From: Oscillospiraceae bacterium
GTDB lineage: Bacteria > Bacillota > Clostridia > Oscillospirales > Acutalibacteraceae
Assembly: GCA_015066635.1 (NCBI GenBank)
Contig: SVOA01000015.1
Coordinates: 1 to 37,711 of the forward strand
Reading direction: 5' to 3'
DNA: 37,711 nucleotides
Shown: positions 22,136 to 30,430 of the stretch, one piece after another
Layout of the letters: every line of letters starts with the position of its first letter
Numbering within the stretch: position 1 is the first letter of the stretch
The notes under the pieces: model-generated
What the model was told of the DNA's origin: nothing
Seen by the model: only the letters and a program-made list of their open reading frames with translations
The model's database searches: none
Translations under genes and position numbers: made by a program

Positions 22136-23814
22136 AAAAGAATTCGGCATTAAACTGGATAGTTAAGAATTCCCGTCGGGAATTTCCGGGCATGGCGCTG
22201 CTTGCGGTCTGTGATGCCCTTTATTCGGTGTGCTCGGTTTCAATGGCTGTCTTTTCAAAAATGATTATAGACTCGGCTGTCGGCAAGGACAGAGACGGAC
22301 TGATTCGCAACGCTCTGTTTTTTCTGGGCGTTACGGTCGCTCTGATAGCGCTAAAGCTTTTGAGCAAGGCAATAGAGGTCAGGGTTTCGGGAAAACTTGA
22401 AATGAAGTACAAAACACAGCTTTTTTCCGAAATACTCAAAAAAGATTATCTTAAAATCAGCGAGTATCACAGCGGCGAGCTTATGACGAGACTCACAAGT
22501 GATGTGTCGGTTATCAGTTCGGCTGTTACGACCATAGTGCCGAATATTGTTTCGATTATAACAAGGCTTATCTGCGCATTTGCGGTAATGTTTTATCTTG
22601 ATAAACTTTTTGCCGTGCTTATTTTAGTCGCGGGACTTGTTCTGTTCGTTTTTACAAGAATTTTCAGAGGCTCAATGAAAAAGCTTCACAAGGAGGTTCA
22701 GCAGACAGACGGCAAAGTGCGCTCCTTTATGCAGGAAGCTATTGAAAGTCTGCTCGTTATAAAAATATTCGGCGTAAACGGTAAAATGAAGGAAAAGTCC
22801 GAAGCGCTGCAGACGGATAACTACAATGCCAAAATAAGAAGAAACCGCTGGTCTATCTTTGCAAACCTCGGCTTTTCGGCGGCTTTTTCATTCGGTTATC
22901 TCTTTGCTCTTGTGTGGAGTGCGGCAAAGTTGTATGCAGGCAGTTTTACCTTCGGTACGCTGACAGCAATTATTCAGCTTATCAACCAGGTGCAGATGCC
23001 GTTTACCTCATTGTCCGGAATAGTGCCTCAGTATTATTCGGCTATTGCCTCGGCGGAGAGAATTATAGAAATAGAATCGCTCAGCTCCAGCAAGGCCGTA
23101 AACGACAGCAGCGTCAACACAAAGGAACTTTACAACGAACTCGAAACCATCAGTTTCAGAAACGTCAGCTTCAGCTATGACAGGGATGTCGTTATAGATA
23201 ACGCGAGTTTCGATATAGCCAAAAACGATTTTATTATGATTTCGGGTATTTCGGGTATAGGCAAAAGTACGCTCTTTAAGCTGCTTTTGGGCGTTATTCC
23301 CGTTGACAGCGGAGAAATTCATATCGTTTCGGGCGGCAGGGAATACGGAATTGATAAATATATAAGACCTATGTTCGCCTATGTTCCGCAGGGCAATATG
23401 CTTTTCAGCGGTACGATAAGGGAAAATCTGAAATTTGTAAACGGCAACGCAACCGACGAGGAAATAATGAAGGCGGCGGCAGTATGCTGCGCCGACAGTT
23501 TTATCAGCGAACTGCCCGACGGACTTGATACGGTACTGCTTGAAAACGGGCAGGGACTTTCCGAGGGACAGATTCAGCGTCTTGCCATAGCACGGGCCGT
23601 GCTCACGGGCGCTCCGGTGCTTCTGCTCGATGAGGCAACCTCGGCGCTTGACGAGGCGACGGAAAAGCAGCTTCTTTCAAACATCAGAGACCTGAAGGAA
23701 AAGACCTGCATTATCATCTCCCATAAGGCTGCTGCATATGAAATCTGCAATAAGGAACTAAAAATTTCGGATAAAAAAATAGTTGTCGGAAATTTATCAA
23801 AAATAAAAAATTGA
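22132..23814 (+). CDS. ABC exporter, fused permease and ATPase
   Basis: 560 residues, starting at an ATG that overlaps the protease stop (ATGA). An N-terminal type I exporter membrane domain (about 1-315, including QTDGKVRSFMQEAIESLLVI) is followed by an ATPase domain: Walker A GISGIGKSTL (about 370), Q-loop YVPQGNMLFSGTIREN, signature LSEGQIQRLAIARA, Walker B VLLLDEATSALDEA and H-loop IISHKAA. There is no N-terminal C39 peptidase domain. As a homodimer it would export the modified peptide. A downstream extra open frame upstream of the chosen start lies inside the protease gene and is ignored. Confidence 0.9.
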   Translation: MKKNSALNWIVKNSRREFPGMALLAVCDALYSVCSVSMAVFSKMIIDSAVGKDRDGLIRNALFFLGVTVALIALKLLSKAIEVRVSGKLEMKYKTQLFSEILKKDYLKISEYHSGELMTRLTSDVSVISSAVTTIVPNIVSIITRLICAFAVMFYLDKLFAVLILVAGLVLFVFTRIFRGSMKKLHKEVQQTDGKVRSFMQEAIESLLVIKIFGVNGKMKEKSEALQTDNYNAKIRRNRWSIFANLGFSAAFSFGYLFALVWSAAKLYAGSFTFGTLTAIIQLINQVQMPFTSLSGIVPQYYSAIASAERIIEIESLSSSKAVNDSSVNTKELYNELETISFRNVSFSYDRDVVIDNASFDIAKNDFIMISGISGIGKSTLFKLLLGVIPVDSGEIHIVSGGREYGIDKYIRPMFAYVPQGNMLFSGTIRENLKFVNGNATDEEIMKAAAVCCADSFISELPDGLDTVLLENGQGLSEGQIQRLAIARAVLTGAPVLLLDEATSALDEATEKQLLSNIRDLKEKTCIIISHKAAAYEICNKELKISDKKIVVGNLSKIKN

Positions 23815-23840
23815 TATTGTATATTGAACAGTTTTATGAT
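23811..23840 (+). promoter_or_regulatory. Likely promoter for the tyrosine-kinase gene
   Basis: TTGATA (23811-23816), 18 bases and TATGAT (23835-23840). It overlaps the exporter stop codon and lies 57 bases before the kinase ATG. Confidence 0.5.
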
Positions 23841-23896
23841 AAAATGCTATATGTGATTATCTGCAAAAATGCAAATTAACGGAAGAGGAGAAGAAC

Positions 23897-25396
23897 ATGG
23901 ACTATAACACAGAGCAAAAAAAAGAATATGAAGAGGGCTTAAGCTTTGATACCGTGCTCCTGTATGCAAAAAAGGTCCTTGAGAAGTGGCATATAGTTGT
24001 GCTCACGGGTCTTGTATGCGCAATTATAGGTCTGGCTATAGCCTTTTTGACATATACCGATAAGTATTCTTCACAGATTATGCTTATTGCAAGTAATAAA
24101 TCGTCCGCTCTTGCAGCAGCGGTTCAGTCACAGTCCGACTTTAACGCGTCGGCTTCACTTGCTTCGAGCATAAAGTATGTATTTACTACCACGGAGCTTT
24201 CGACAAAGGTTGCAGACTCCTGCGGCTATAAGCTTTCCGCTGACCAGGTTAAGAGCTATGTGTCGGTAAAATCGGTTGAGGAAACCCCGATTATTTATAT
24301 CACGGTTACAACCACCGACCCCAATGTTTCGTACGCCATAGCAAATGCTTATGTCGATAATTATTCCGAAGCGGCTGAGGCGGCTTTCCCGAATACGGCT
24401 CTCACGGTTATTGACCCTCCGCTTCTCCCGTCAAGACCCAATACCGACAGGAGCAAGATTATTTATCCTATGCTCGGCTTACTTGTCGGCTTGTTCGCAG
24501 CTTGCGTATTCATAGTATTCTCGGTTATCTATAAGGATACTCTCAAGATTTCCGACGATATTACCAACAAGCTCGGCATGAAGGTTCTCGGCGTTATCGG
24601 CAAGGTTACGAGAAAGACTAAGAAGGGCGAGCCCAAGCAGGGCATCATTATTACGGACAAACGAACGGGCTTCGGCTTTATCGAGTCATATAAGATTATC
24701 AGAACCAAAATTGAACACGCTACCGAGAGACAGAATTACAAGGCCTTTGTCGTTACCAGTACAATGGAGAACGAGGGAAAGACCACCAGCGCTACAAATA
24801 TCGCTCTTTCACTCGCTCAGAACGGCAAGTCGGTACTTCTTATAGACGCCGACCTCAGAAAACCGTCGGTTGCAAAAACGCTCGGTTTCTCGGCTGCGGA
24901 TGACGAGGGTATCTGCGGAATAGTTTCCGGTAAGAAAACCCTTAAAGAATCTATCAAATATTCAGAGAAGTATCAGCTCTTTGTCCTTGTTTCGGGCAAA
25001 GCCGTTGAGAATTCCACAGAGGTTCTTTCCTCGCAGAAAATGAGCGAGATTATCGAAAGCGCCAAAAAGGAATTCGATTATGTTATTGTTGATACCGCTC
25101 CCTGCGGCATCATAGCCGACGCTTCTATTCTTGCAACTTACTGCGACACTATTATCCTTGTTATCAAGCAGGACTATGCGTCTGCAAGAAGAATCAAGAG
25201 AGCCGTTGAGAACTTTGAAAACTCGGGCAGCGAGGTGCTCGGCTGTATCTTTAACGATTCCGAGGGCTCCATTACCAAGGGCGGCGCTTACGGTAAGCGT
25301 TACGGCTACGGTTACGGCTACGGCTACGGCAGAGGATACGGTAAGGGTTACGGCTACGGTTACGGCTACGGTAAAAAAAGCAAGAAAAATAAATAG
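23897..25396 (+). CDS. Polysaccharide co-polymerase / bacterial tyrosine autokinase fusion
   Basis: 499 residues, ATG behind GAAGAGGAG. A Wzz-type chain-length domain lies between two membrane helices (about 33-53 and 187-212) and is fused to a cytoplasmic BY-kinase. The kinase motifs are Walker A ENEGKTTS (291-298), Walker A' LLIDADLRKPS (314-324) and Walker B YVIVDTAP (395-402). In most Firmicutes the two parts are separate proteins (CapA/CapB), so the fusion is the Wzc-like arrangement. The tail (465-492) is YG-repeat with 11 tyrosines, the autophosphorylation cluster. The usual role is control of capsule or exopolysaccharide length. No glycosyltransferase or polymerase is nearby, so its target here is open; surface-protein or pilus regulation is possible. 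Confidence 0.9.
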   Translation: MDYNTEQKKEYEEGLSFDTVLLYAKKVLEKWHIVVLTGLVCAIIGLAIAFLTYTDKYSSQIMLIASNKSSALAAAVQSQSDFNASASLASSIKYVFTTTELSTKVADSCGYKLSADQVKSYVSVKSVEETPIIYITVTTTDPNVSYAIANAYVDNYSEAAEAAFPNTALTVIDPPLLPSRPNTDRSKIIYPMLGLLVGLFAACVFIVFSVIYKDTLKISDDITNKLGMKVLGVIGKVTRKTKKGEPKQGIIITDKRTGFGFIESYKIIRTKIEHATERQNYKAFVVTSTMENEGKTTSATNIALSLAQNGKSVLLIDADLRKPSVAKTLGFSAADDEGICGIVSGKKTLKESIKYSEKYQLFVLVSGKAVENSTEVLSSQKMSEIIESAKKEFDYVIVDTAPCGIIADASILATYCDTIILVIKQDYASARRIKRAVENFENSGSEVLGCIFNDSEGSITKGGAYGKRYGYGYGYGYGRGYGKGYGYGYGYGKKSKKNK

Positions 25397-25412
25397 TTTT
25401 TGAATGTTTTGA

Positions 25413-25449
25413 AAGGCGTTGTCGAAATTGACAACGCCTTATTTTTTTT
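25413..25449 (+). terminator. Intrinsic terminator after the tyrosine kinase
   Basis: An 11-bp perfect stem (25413-25423 with 25430-25440, core GGCGTTGTC), a GAAATT loop and a run of eight T. Confidence 0.92.
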
Positions 25450-25502
25450 GCAAAAAAATGTAAAGTTGGTAAAAAATTTTTTTGTAAATTATTAAAATTT
25501 TG

Positions 25503-25531
25503 TTGACTATAAATGAAATATATTATACAAT
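25503..25531 (+). promoter_or_regulatory. Promoter of the type IV pilus operon
   Basis: TTGACT (25503-25508), 17 bases and TACAAT (25526-25531), in very AT-rich sequence, about 110 bases before the first pilus gene. The spacing and -10 are the same as in the promoter at 1522-1550. Confidence 0.65.
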
Positions 25532-25640
25532 AAACTATAAATATATGTAATAGTGTACCCTTTTTTAACAAACAGGGCTTTATTATGAACCCTAAAAATC
25601 AGTAAAAAAGAGAAAAAATCCACAACGGAGGTCTTCATTT

Positions 25641-26150
25641 ATGGATAAAAATATGGACATAAAGGATTTATTCAAAAAGTTTAAATCCGGCAGCGGAAAG
25701 GATGCCCGTAAAGGCGCGGCGCTCAATAATTTCTTTGAGAAAAATCCAAAGATGAAAATTATTCTTCCCGCTATTTTTATCACGATAGCTTTGGCGGTTG
25801 CAGTCGGTATTATTCTGTCGGGCGCAAAAACCGATATCGACTTAGATGAAAATGTAACGGTTGCAGGTCAGGCAGTCGAGGTCCTTCCGCAGGTAGTCAG
25901 AGAGGACACCGAGGCCATTGAGGAGGGTGTTGACCCCTTCGCCGAGGATGTTATTGCAAATGCTGTTCTGACAGGCCTGACATATAATTCGGACGGCTAC
26001 TATACAGCTGTGGTTCAGACCAAGGCTGCGTCCTATGTACTCCAGGTAGGAGACAGCGTCGGTGATTCCGACTGGGTTGTTGATGCGATTGACGACAGTT
26101 CAATAACCTTTTCAATAGGAGAGAAAACAAGAACTATTTCAATGAAATAA
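25641..26150 (+). CDS. GspC/PilP-like inner-membrane protein
   Basis: 169 residues, ATG behind CGGAGGTC. A basic cytoplasmic N-terminus (about 1-38), one membrane helix (about 40-60, IILPAIFITIALAVAVGIIL), an acidic linker and a small C-terminal beta domain beginning NAVLTGLTYNSDGYYTAVV and ending SSITFSIGEKTRTISM. That ending, with YVLQVGDSVGDSDWVV before it, has the layout of the GspC homology region/PilP domain, which in Gram-negatives links the inner-membrane PilN-PilO ring to the secretin N0 domain. As the first gene of a pilus operon and directly before a protein with secretin N-domains, this role is plausible. Sequence similarity is weak, so the family call is tentative. Confidence 0.6.
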   Translation: MDKNMDIKDLFKKFKSGSGKDARKGAALNNFFEKNPKMKIILPAIFITIALAVAVGIILSGAKTDIDLDENVTVAGQAVEVLPQVVREDTEAIEEGVDPFAEDVIANAVLTGLTYNSDGYYTAVVQTKAASYVLQVGDSVGDSDWVVDAIDDSSITFSIGEKTRTISMK

Positions 26151-26195
26151 TAATTATTAAAGTTTAAAACTAAGATTAACTTAGGGGGACATATT

Positions 26196-27980
26196 ATGTA
26201 CGGTTCAAGAAAAAAGGCAAAATCAGTATTGATTGCTGTACTGGCTGTTGCTTTAATTATCAGCCTCACCTTGCCTATGGTAGCTATGGGCAGAAACAGT
26301 GACGTTGAGGAAGCGGATTACCAGTATTACGTAATCAGAACAGGAGACACGCTCACAAGGATTTCCAAGAATTACGGCGTTTCGGTCAGCGACATCGTTG
26401 CTGCAAACAAAATTTCAAACGCTGACAGAATCTATGCGGGCAACGTCATCAAGATTCCTATGACTTCCGGTTACGGAAATACTTCGTCATGGGTTTCTAC
26501 AAGAATTTCGCTTAACCTCTCAAACGCTAATGTCAAGGACGCTCTTTCAGCAATAGCTCTTAATGCAGGTTATACGATTATCTTTGTCAGCGATTCAGCT
26601 GCCACCATCTCGGCAAAGCTCGAGCAGATGTCTGCTCTCAAGGCGGTTGACTATGTTACAAGACTTGCAGGTCTTTCATATCTCAAAGACGGCAATACAA
26701 TTCTTGTAGGCAGCGCTACAGAGCTTAACACGAAATTCGTTGACAGGGTTGTTATGTCGAAGTTCAAGCTCAACTATATCACTGCCGATATTCTTCAGGC
26801 TCAGGCTAATGCTCTCGGGCTTGAGAATGTTCAGTATGTAGTTACCGAACAGGACGCTAATACCGTTTATATCAGCGCATATCCCAAGGAGCTTGCAAAG
26901 ATTAAGGAACTCGTTAAGCTTCTTGACGTTCCGTCGAACATCAAGGCGGGCGGCGAGCTTATACCCGAGAACTTCAAGTATCTTGAACTCACTTACATAG
27001 ATGCAACCGAATTCTCAGGCCTTCTTTCAAACCTCGGACTTAATCCGGGTATCGTTCTTAACTCAAGGCCTTATACCCTTTATACATTTGCGTCAGGAGC
27101 CGAGCTTGAAGACGTAAAGATTATAAAGAAGATAGTTGACAGACCTCTCAGCGGTATGGACGCGGCAGCTGCGGCAGCAGAAGGCGGCAGCGATTCTTCC
27201 GACGAGGTAATCAACAACACCACAAACAATACCACAAATAATACTACTAATAATACAACAACCAATACGACCAACACTACCGACAATACGGGCAACACCG
27301 GCAATACGGGCAGCACATCGACATCTCAGGAGAACAAGCAGGTACTCCGTGAGATAGAGCTTACCTATATTGACAGAGAGACTGCCAAGGATATTGTTGA
27401 CAGCTTCCCCTATTCGGTAAGCGTTTACGGTCCCGACAAGATGACCAAGAAGATCTGGCTCATGGGCGACGAGTCCAACGTCAACAGTGCAGAGGCAAAG
27501 ATCAAGGAACTTGATACGGAAGAGTATGCAGCGAACAACAAGCTTGAAAATACCTTCTTTGTATATGACCTTCAGAACTGCACTGCAGCTGAGATGCTTG
27601 ACAGACTTCAGAATGTTCCGCTCAGAGACGTAAGCTTCAAGACAAACTCCTATGAGGCAGTTTCAAAGACGCTTATTGTTTACTGCGACTATGCAAAGCA
27701 GGATCAGGTTAAGAGCTTGCTTGCCGCTATGGACAGCGCAACGACATCACAGGAAGAGTACAGAGCTATCGAGGTTACTTTGGACAACGCTACGGGTATG
27801 GCAAGAATCGACGCTCTTCGCAGCGTACACCCCGAAATTCCGGATGCAAGCTACTTCCAGTATGTAACTTCTGTTGATAAGTCCGGCTCCATTACTTCGA
27901 GTACAACCTACGTTCAGGCAACGCCCGAAATGGCGGACTACATCAAGAACCTTCTTAACGAATTGGATACAGCCGCTTAA
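26196..27980 (+). CDS. LysM protein with secretin N-domains but no secretin channel
   Basis: 594 residues, ATG behind TTAGGGGGA. A signal or anchor helix (about 8-31) is followed by a LysM peptidoglycan-binding motif (43-89, YYVIRTGDTLTRISKNYGVS). Next comes an STN/N0-like domain (104-173: SLNLSNANVKDALSAIALNA), then N1-like ring-building repeats at about 186-247, 260-317, 384-441, 452-512 and 520-592; the phrases YLELTYIDATE and EIELTYIDRET show the repetition. An Asn/Thr-rich linker occupies 338-378. The beta-barrel secretin domain of PilQ/GspD is absent: the protein ends after the last N-type repeat. In a monoderm cell it may form a wall-bound periplasmic-side ring or conduit for the pilus. 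Confidence 0.75.
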   Translation: MYGSRKKAKSVLIAVLAVALIISLTLPMVAMGRNSDVEEADYQYYVIRTGDTLTRISKNYGVSVSDIVAANKISNADRIYAGNVIKIPMTSGYGNTSSWVSTRISLNLSNANVKDALSAIALNAGYTIIFVSDSAATISAKLEQMSALKAVDYVTRLAGLSYLKDGNTILVGSATELNTKFVDRVVMSKFKLNYITADILQAQANALGLENVQYVVTEQDANTVYISAYPKELAKIKELVKLLDVPSNIKAGGELIPENFKYLELTYIDATEFSGLLSNLGLNPGIVLNSRPYTLYTFASGAELEDVKIIKKIVDRPLSGMDAAAAAAEGGSDSSDEVINNTTNNTTNNTTNNTTTNTTNTTDNTGNTGNTGSTSTSQENKQVLREIELTYIDRETAKDIVDSFPYSVSVYGPDKMTKKIWLMGDESNVNSAEAKIKELDTEEYAANNKLENTFFVYDLQNCTAAEMLDRLQNVPLRDVSFKTNSYEAVSKTLIVYCDYAKQDQVKSLLAAMDSATTSQEEYRAIEVTLDNATGMARIDALRSVHPEIPDASYFQYVTSVDKSGSITSSTTYVQATPEMADYIKNLLNELDTAA

Positions 27981-27993
27981 GTTTAATCAATAT

Positions 27994-28015
27994 GGGTGCA
28001 GGAATACCTGCACCC
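27994..28015 (+). other. Intercistronic hairpin before pilT
   Basis: GGGTGCAGG-AATA-CCTGCACCC, a perfect 9-bp stem, is followed by TAAAGTGGCTTTTTA. The T-run is displaced, so it is at best a partial terminator; it could mark an mRNA processing site or lower expression of downstream genes. Confidence 0.55.
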
Positions 28016-28039
28016 TAAAGTGGCTTTTTAAATTAGATT

Positions 28040-28061
28040 TTTCCTTTCGTGAGAAAGGAAA
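28040..28061 (+). other. Second intercistronic hairpin next to the pilT ribosome site
   Basis: TTTCCTTTC-GTGA-GAAAGGAAA, a perfect 9-bp stem with a GTGA (GNRA) loop, ends three bases before the pilT Shine-Dalgarno AGGAG (28064-28068). It could stabilise the processed mRNA end or tune translation. Confidence 0.5.
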
Positions 28062-28080
28062 CCAGGAGTTGTAATTACAA

Positions 28081-29181
28081 GTGATATTTTCCGGCAAACC
28101 AAGTAACTATCCGTTCACGCTGAACGATTTACTTAAAAAAACATATGAAATGGGCGGTTCCGACCTTCACATTGTTGCAGGTATTGAGCCGTGCATACGT
28201 ATAAACGGTGACCTTAAACGTCAGAATGATATGCCGAAGGCTTCGCCTGAGGATGTCGAAAAGATGCTTTTTGATGCTCTTACCGAACAGCAGAGAGAAA
28301 AACTTGAAGAAGACTGGGAACTCGACCTTGCACTTTCAGTCCCCGACTGTGCAAGATTCAGAGGCAATATTATTCTTCAGAGAGGCACTCTCGCGGCTGT
28401 TTTCAGAGCAATTCCCTTTGAGGTTCCGGATCTTGACAAGCTCGGTCTTCCCGCAGACGTAAAACGTCTTTGCAACCTCCCGAGAGGACTTGTCCTCGTT
28501 ACGGGACCCACGGGTTCGGGTAAATCGACCACGCTTGCAGCCATGATTAAATTCATAAATCAGCGCTATGAAACAAATATAGTTACTGTTGAGGACCCGA
28601 TAGAATTTCTTCACACTCACGATAAATCAACGGTTCGTCAGAGAGAGGTCGGCACCGATACGCACACCTTTGCAAATGCGTTAAGGACGGCGCTCCGTCA
28701 TGACCCCGATACTATTATGATAGGCGAAATGAGAGACCCCGAGAGTATTTCTATAGCGGTTACTGCCGCAGAAACCGGACACCTGGTTTTCTCAACGCTT
28801 CATACTCAGACTGCCCCGATGACAATTTCCAGAATCATCGACTCTTTCCCCGAAGGACAGAAGGGCCAGATAAGACAGCAGTTATCGAACTCGCTCAAGG
28901 CAGTTATTTCACAGCAGCTTATTCCCACAATAAACGGCAAGGGCAGATGCGTCGCTGTTGAGTATATGATAGACACTCCTTCCGTTAAGAACCTTATCAG
29001 AGAAGAAAAAGAGCATCAGCTTTACGCTGCTATGCAGACAGGTCAGATGCAGGGAATGCAGACTATGGACCAGGCTCTGATAAAGCTCTATAAGGAGCAG
29101 AAAATTTCCAAGGAATCTGTTATTGAATTCTGTGTAGACGAAAAAGAAGTAAGGCGTCTCCTTATGACTTCCGGCTACTAA
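28081..29181 (+). CDS. pilT: PilT-type pilus retraction ATPase
   Basis: 366 residues, GTG start 12 bases after AGGAG; no better start precedes the conserved LNDLLKKTYEMGGSDLHI. A secretion-superfamily ATPase hexamer in the cytoplasm that depolymerises pili. Motifs: Walker A GPTGSGKST (142-150), Asp box TVEDPIEF, Walker B TIMIGEMRDPE, His box STLHTQTA. The PilT-specific C-terminal motif VKNLIREEK (normally AIRNLIREGK) and the GMQTMDQAL ending separate it from PilB. It lies in the assembly operon, separated from the preceding gene by two hairpins, so its level may be set independently. Confidence 0.93.
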   Translation: MIFSGKPSNYPFTLNDLLKKTYEMGGSDLHIVAGIEPCIRINGDLKRQNDMPKASPEDVEKMLFDALTEQQREKLEEDWELDLALSVPDCARFRGNIILQRGTLAAVFRAIPFEVPDLDKLGLPADVKRLCNLPRGLVLVTGPTGSGKSTTLAAMIKFINQRYETNIVTVEDPIEFLHTHDKSTVRQREVGTDTHTFANALRTALRHDPDTIMIGEMRDPESISIAVTAAETGHLVFSTLHTQTAPMTISRIIDSFPEGQKGQIRQQLSNSLKAVISQQLIPTINGKGRCVAVEYMIDTPSVKNLIREEKEHQLYAAMQTGQMQGMQTMDQALIKLYKEQKISKESVIEFCVDEKEVRRLLMTSGY

Positions 29182-29210
29182 TCTCATAAATTAAGAAAGG
29201 AGCAGTTGCT

Positions 29211-30416
29211 TTGGCATCCTTTTCATATGACGGCCTTAACAGACAGGGCCAGAATGTTCACGGTGAAGTTGTTGCGGACTCCTCGTCCGAGGCAATGGAT
29301 AAACTCCGAGAAGCCGGAGTTATTGTTACCGATATTAAAGAAAAAGTAATAAACGAGAAAAAGAAAACAGGCAGCAAAAAGGTCAAGATTGAGGATGTTG
29401 CCGTTTTCGCAAGACAGATGGCTGCCATGATTTCCGCAGGCGTTCCGATTACCAGAGTTTTATCGACGCTTGCCAAGCAGACCACCAATCCCACGCTTTC
29501 CGCTGCCATTGAGCAGATAGGAAGCGACGTTGAGGGCGGTATGCCTCTGTCGGAGGCGTTTGCCCAGTATCCCAAGATTTTTAATGACCTGTTTATAGCT
29601 ATGATAGCTACGGGCGAGGTTGGCGGTATTCTTGAGCAGTCGCTTACGAGCCTTGCAAACCAGCTCCAGAAGCAGAAGGCACTTAATGACAACATCAAGT
29701 CCGCTATTTCATATCCTAAGAACATCGGTATTTTCGCACTTGTACTTTTGTTTGCAATGCTTGCGTTCATGGTACCTGTTTTCCAGAATATGATACCCGC
29801 AACAACAGAGCTTAACGGACTTACAGCGTTTATTTTCGCTGCTTCAAACAGTCTGAGAACAAGATGGTACTTATGGATACTCGTTATCGGAGCATCGGTT
29901 ACGGCAGTTATCTTTATCATAAAGAGTAAACCCGTTCACGTTTTCTGGGAGAAGCATAAGCTTCATGCCCCGCTTGTCGGCGAACTTGTATTAAAGCAGG
30001 TTATCGCGCGTTTCTGCCGTACGCTTGCTACTCTTCTTGCCGGCGGTGTTACCGCGGTTGAAGCGCTTCAGAGCGCAGGACCGACATCGGGCAGCGACCT
30101 TATATCAAAGGCAGTTTCCGATGCGATTTCGGACATTGAGGAAGGTAAGTCAATTTCGGACTCGCTTGACAAGAGCGGCCTTTTCCCGCCTATGGTTACC
30201 GGCATGGTCGCCATCGGTGAGGAGGCAGGTACTCTTCCCGAGCTTCTTGACAAGGTTGCCGAATTCTACGAAGAGGACGTTGAAACGCTTTCAAGAAACT
30301 TAAAGGCTATGATTGAGCCTATCGCTCTTATCGGTATCGGCGGTATCGTCGGTGCGATGATTATAGCTCTTTACTTACCGATATTCACAGCTTCTACATC
30401 AGTTGAAGGCTATTAA
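29211..30416 (+). CDS. pilC: PilC/GspF inner-membrane platform protein
   Basis: 401 residues, TTG start supported by AAAGGAG 8 bases upstream. The N-terminus FSYDGLNRQGQNVHGEV is typical of the family. Two tandem GspF domains (about 65-190 and 270-390) each start with the FARQMAAMISAGVPITRVL or FCRTLATLLAGGVTAVEAL motif, and there are three membrane helices near 170-195, 215-237 and 370-395. It is the platform around which PilB and PilT act to add or remove pilins. Confidence 0.93.
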   Translation: MASFSYDGLNRQGQNVHGEVVADSSSEAMDKLREAGVIVTDIKEKVINEKKKTGSKKVKIEDVAVFARQMAAMISAGVPITRVLSTLAKQTTNPTLSAAIEQIGSDVEGGMPLSEAFAQYPKIFNDLFIAMIATGEVGGILEQSLTSLANQLQKQKALNDNIKSAISYPKNIGIFALVLLFAMLAFMVPVFQNMIPATTELNGLTAFIFAASNSLRTRWYLWILVIGASVTAVIFIIKSKPVHVFWEKHKLHAPLVGELVLKQVIARFCRTLATLLAGGVTAVEALQSAGPTSGSDLISKAVSDAISDIEEGKSISDSLDKSGLFPPMVTGMVAIGEEAGTLPELLDKVAEFYEEDVETLSRNLKAMIEPIALIGIGGIVGAMIIALYLPIFTASTSVEGY

Positions 30417-30430
30417 TAGGAGAGAGAATT

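Noticed and set aside
20406-23814. A complete lasso peptide cluster
   Set aside because: No Asn-synthetase-like cyclase and no B2 transglutaminase-type protease gene are present in the window.
25290-25380. The TACGG repeat in the kinase gene as a DNA repeat element
   Set aside because: It codes in frame for the Tyr-Gly tail typical of tyrosine autokinases.
27205-27316. Microsatellite-like Asn/Thr codon repeat as a sequence error
   Set aside because: The frame stays open through it and codons vary (AAC/AAT, ACA/ACC/ACT), as expected for a selected protein linker.
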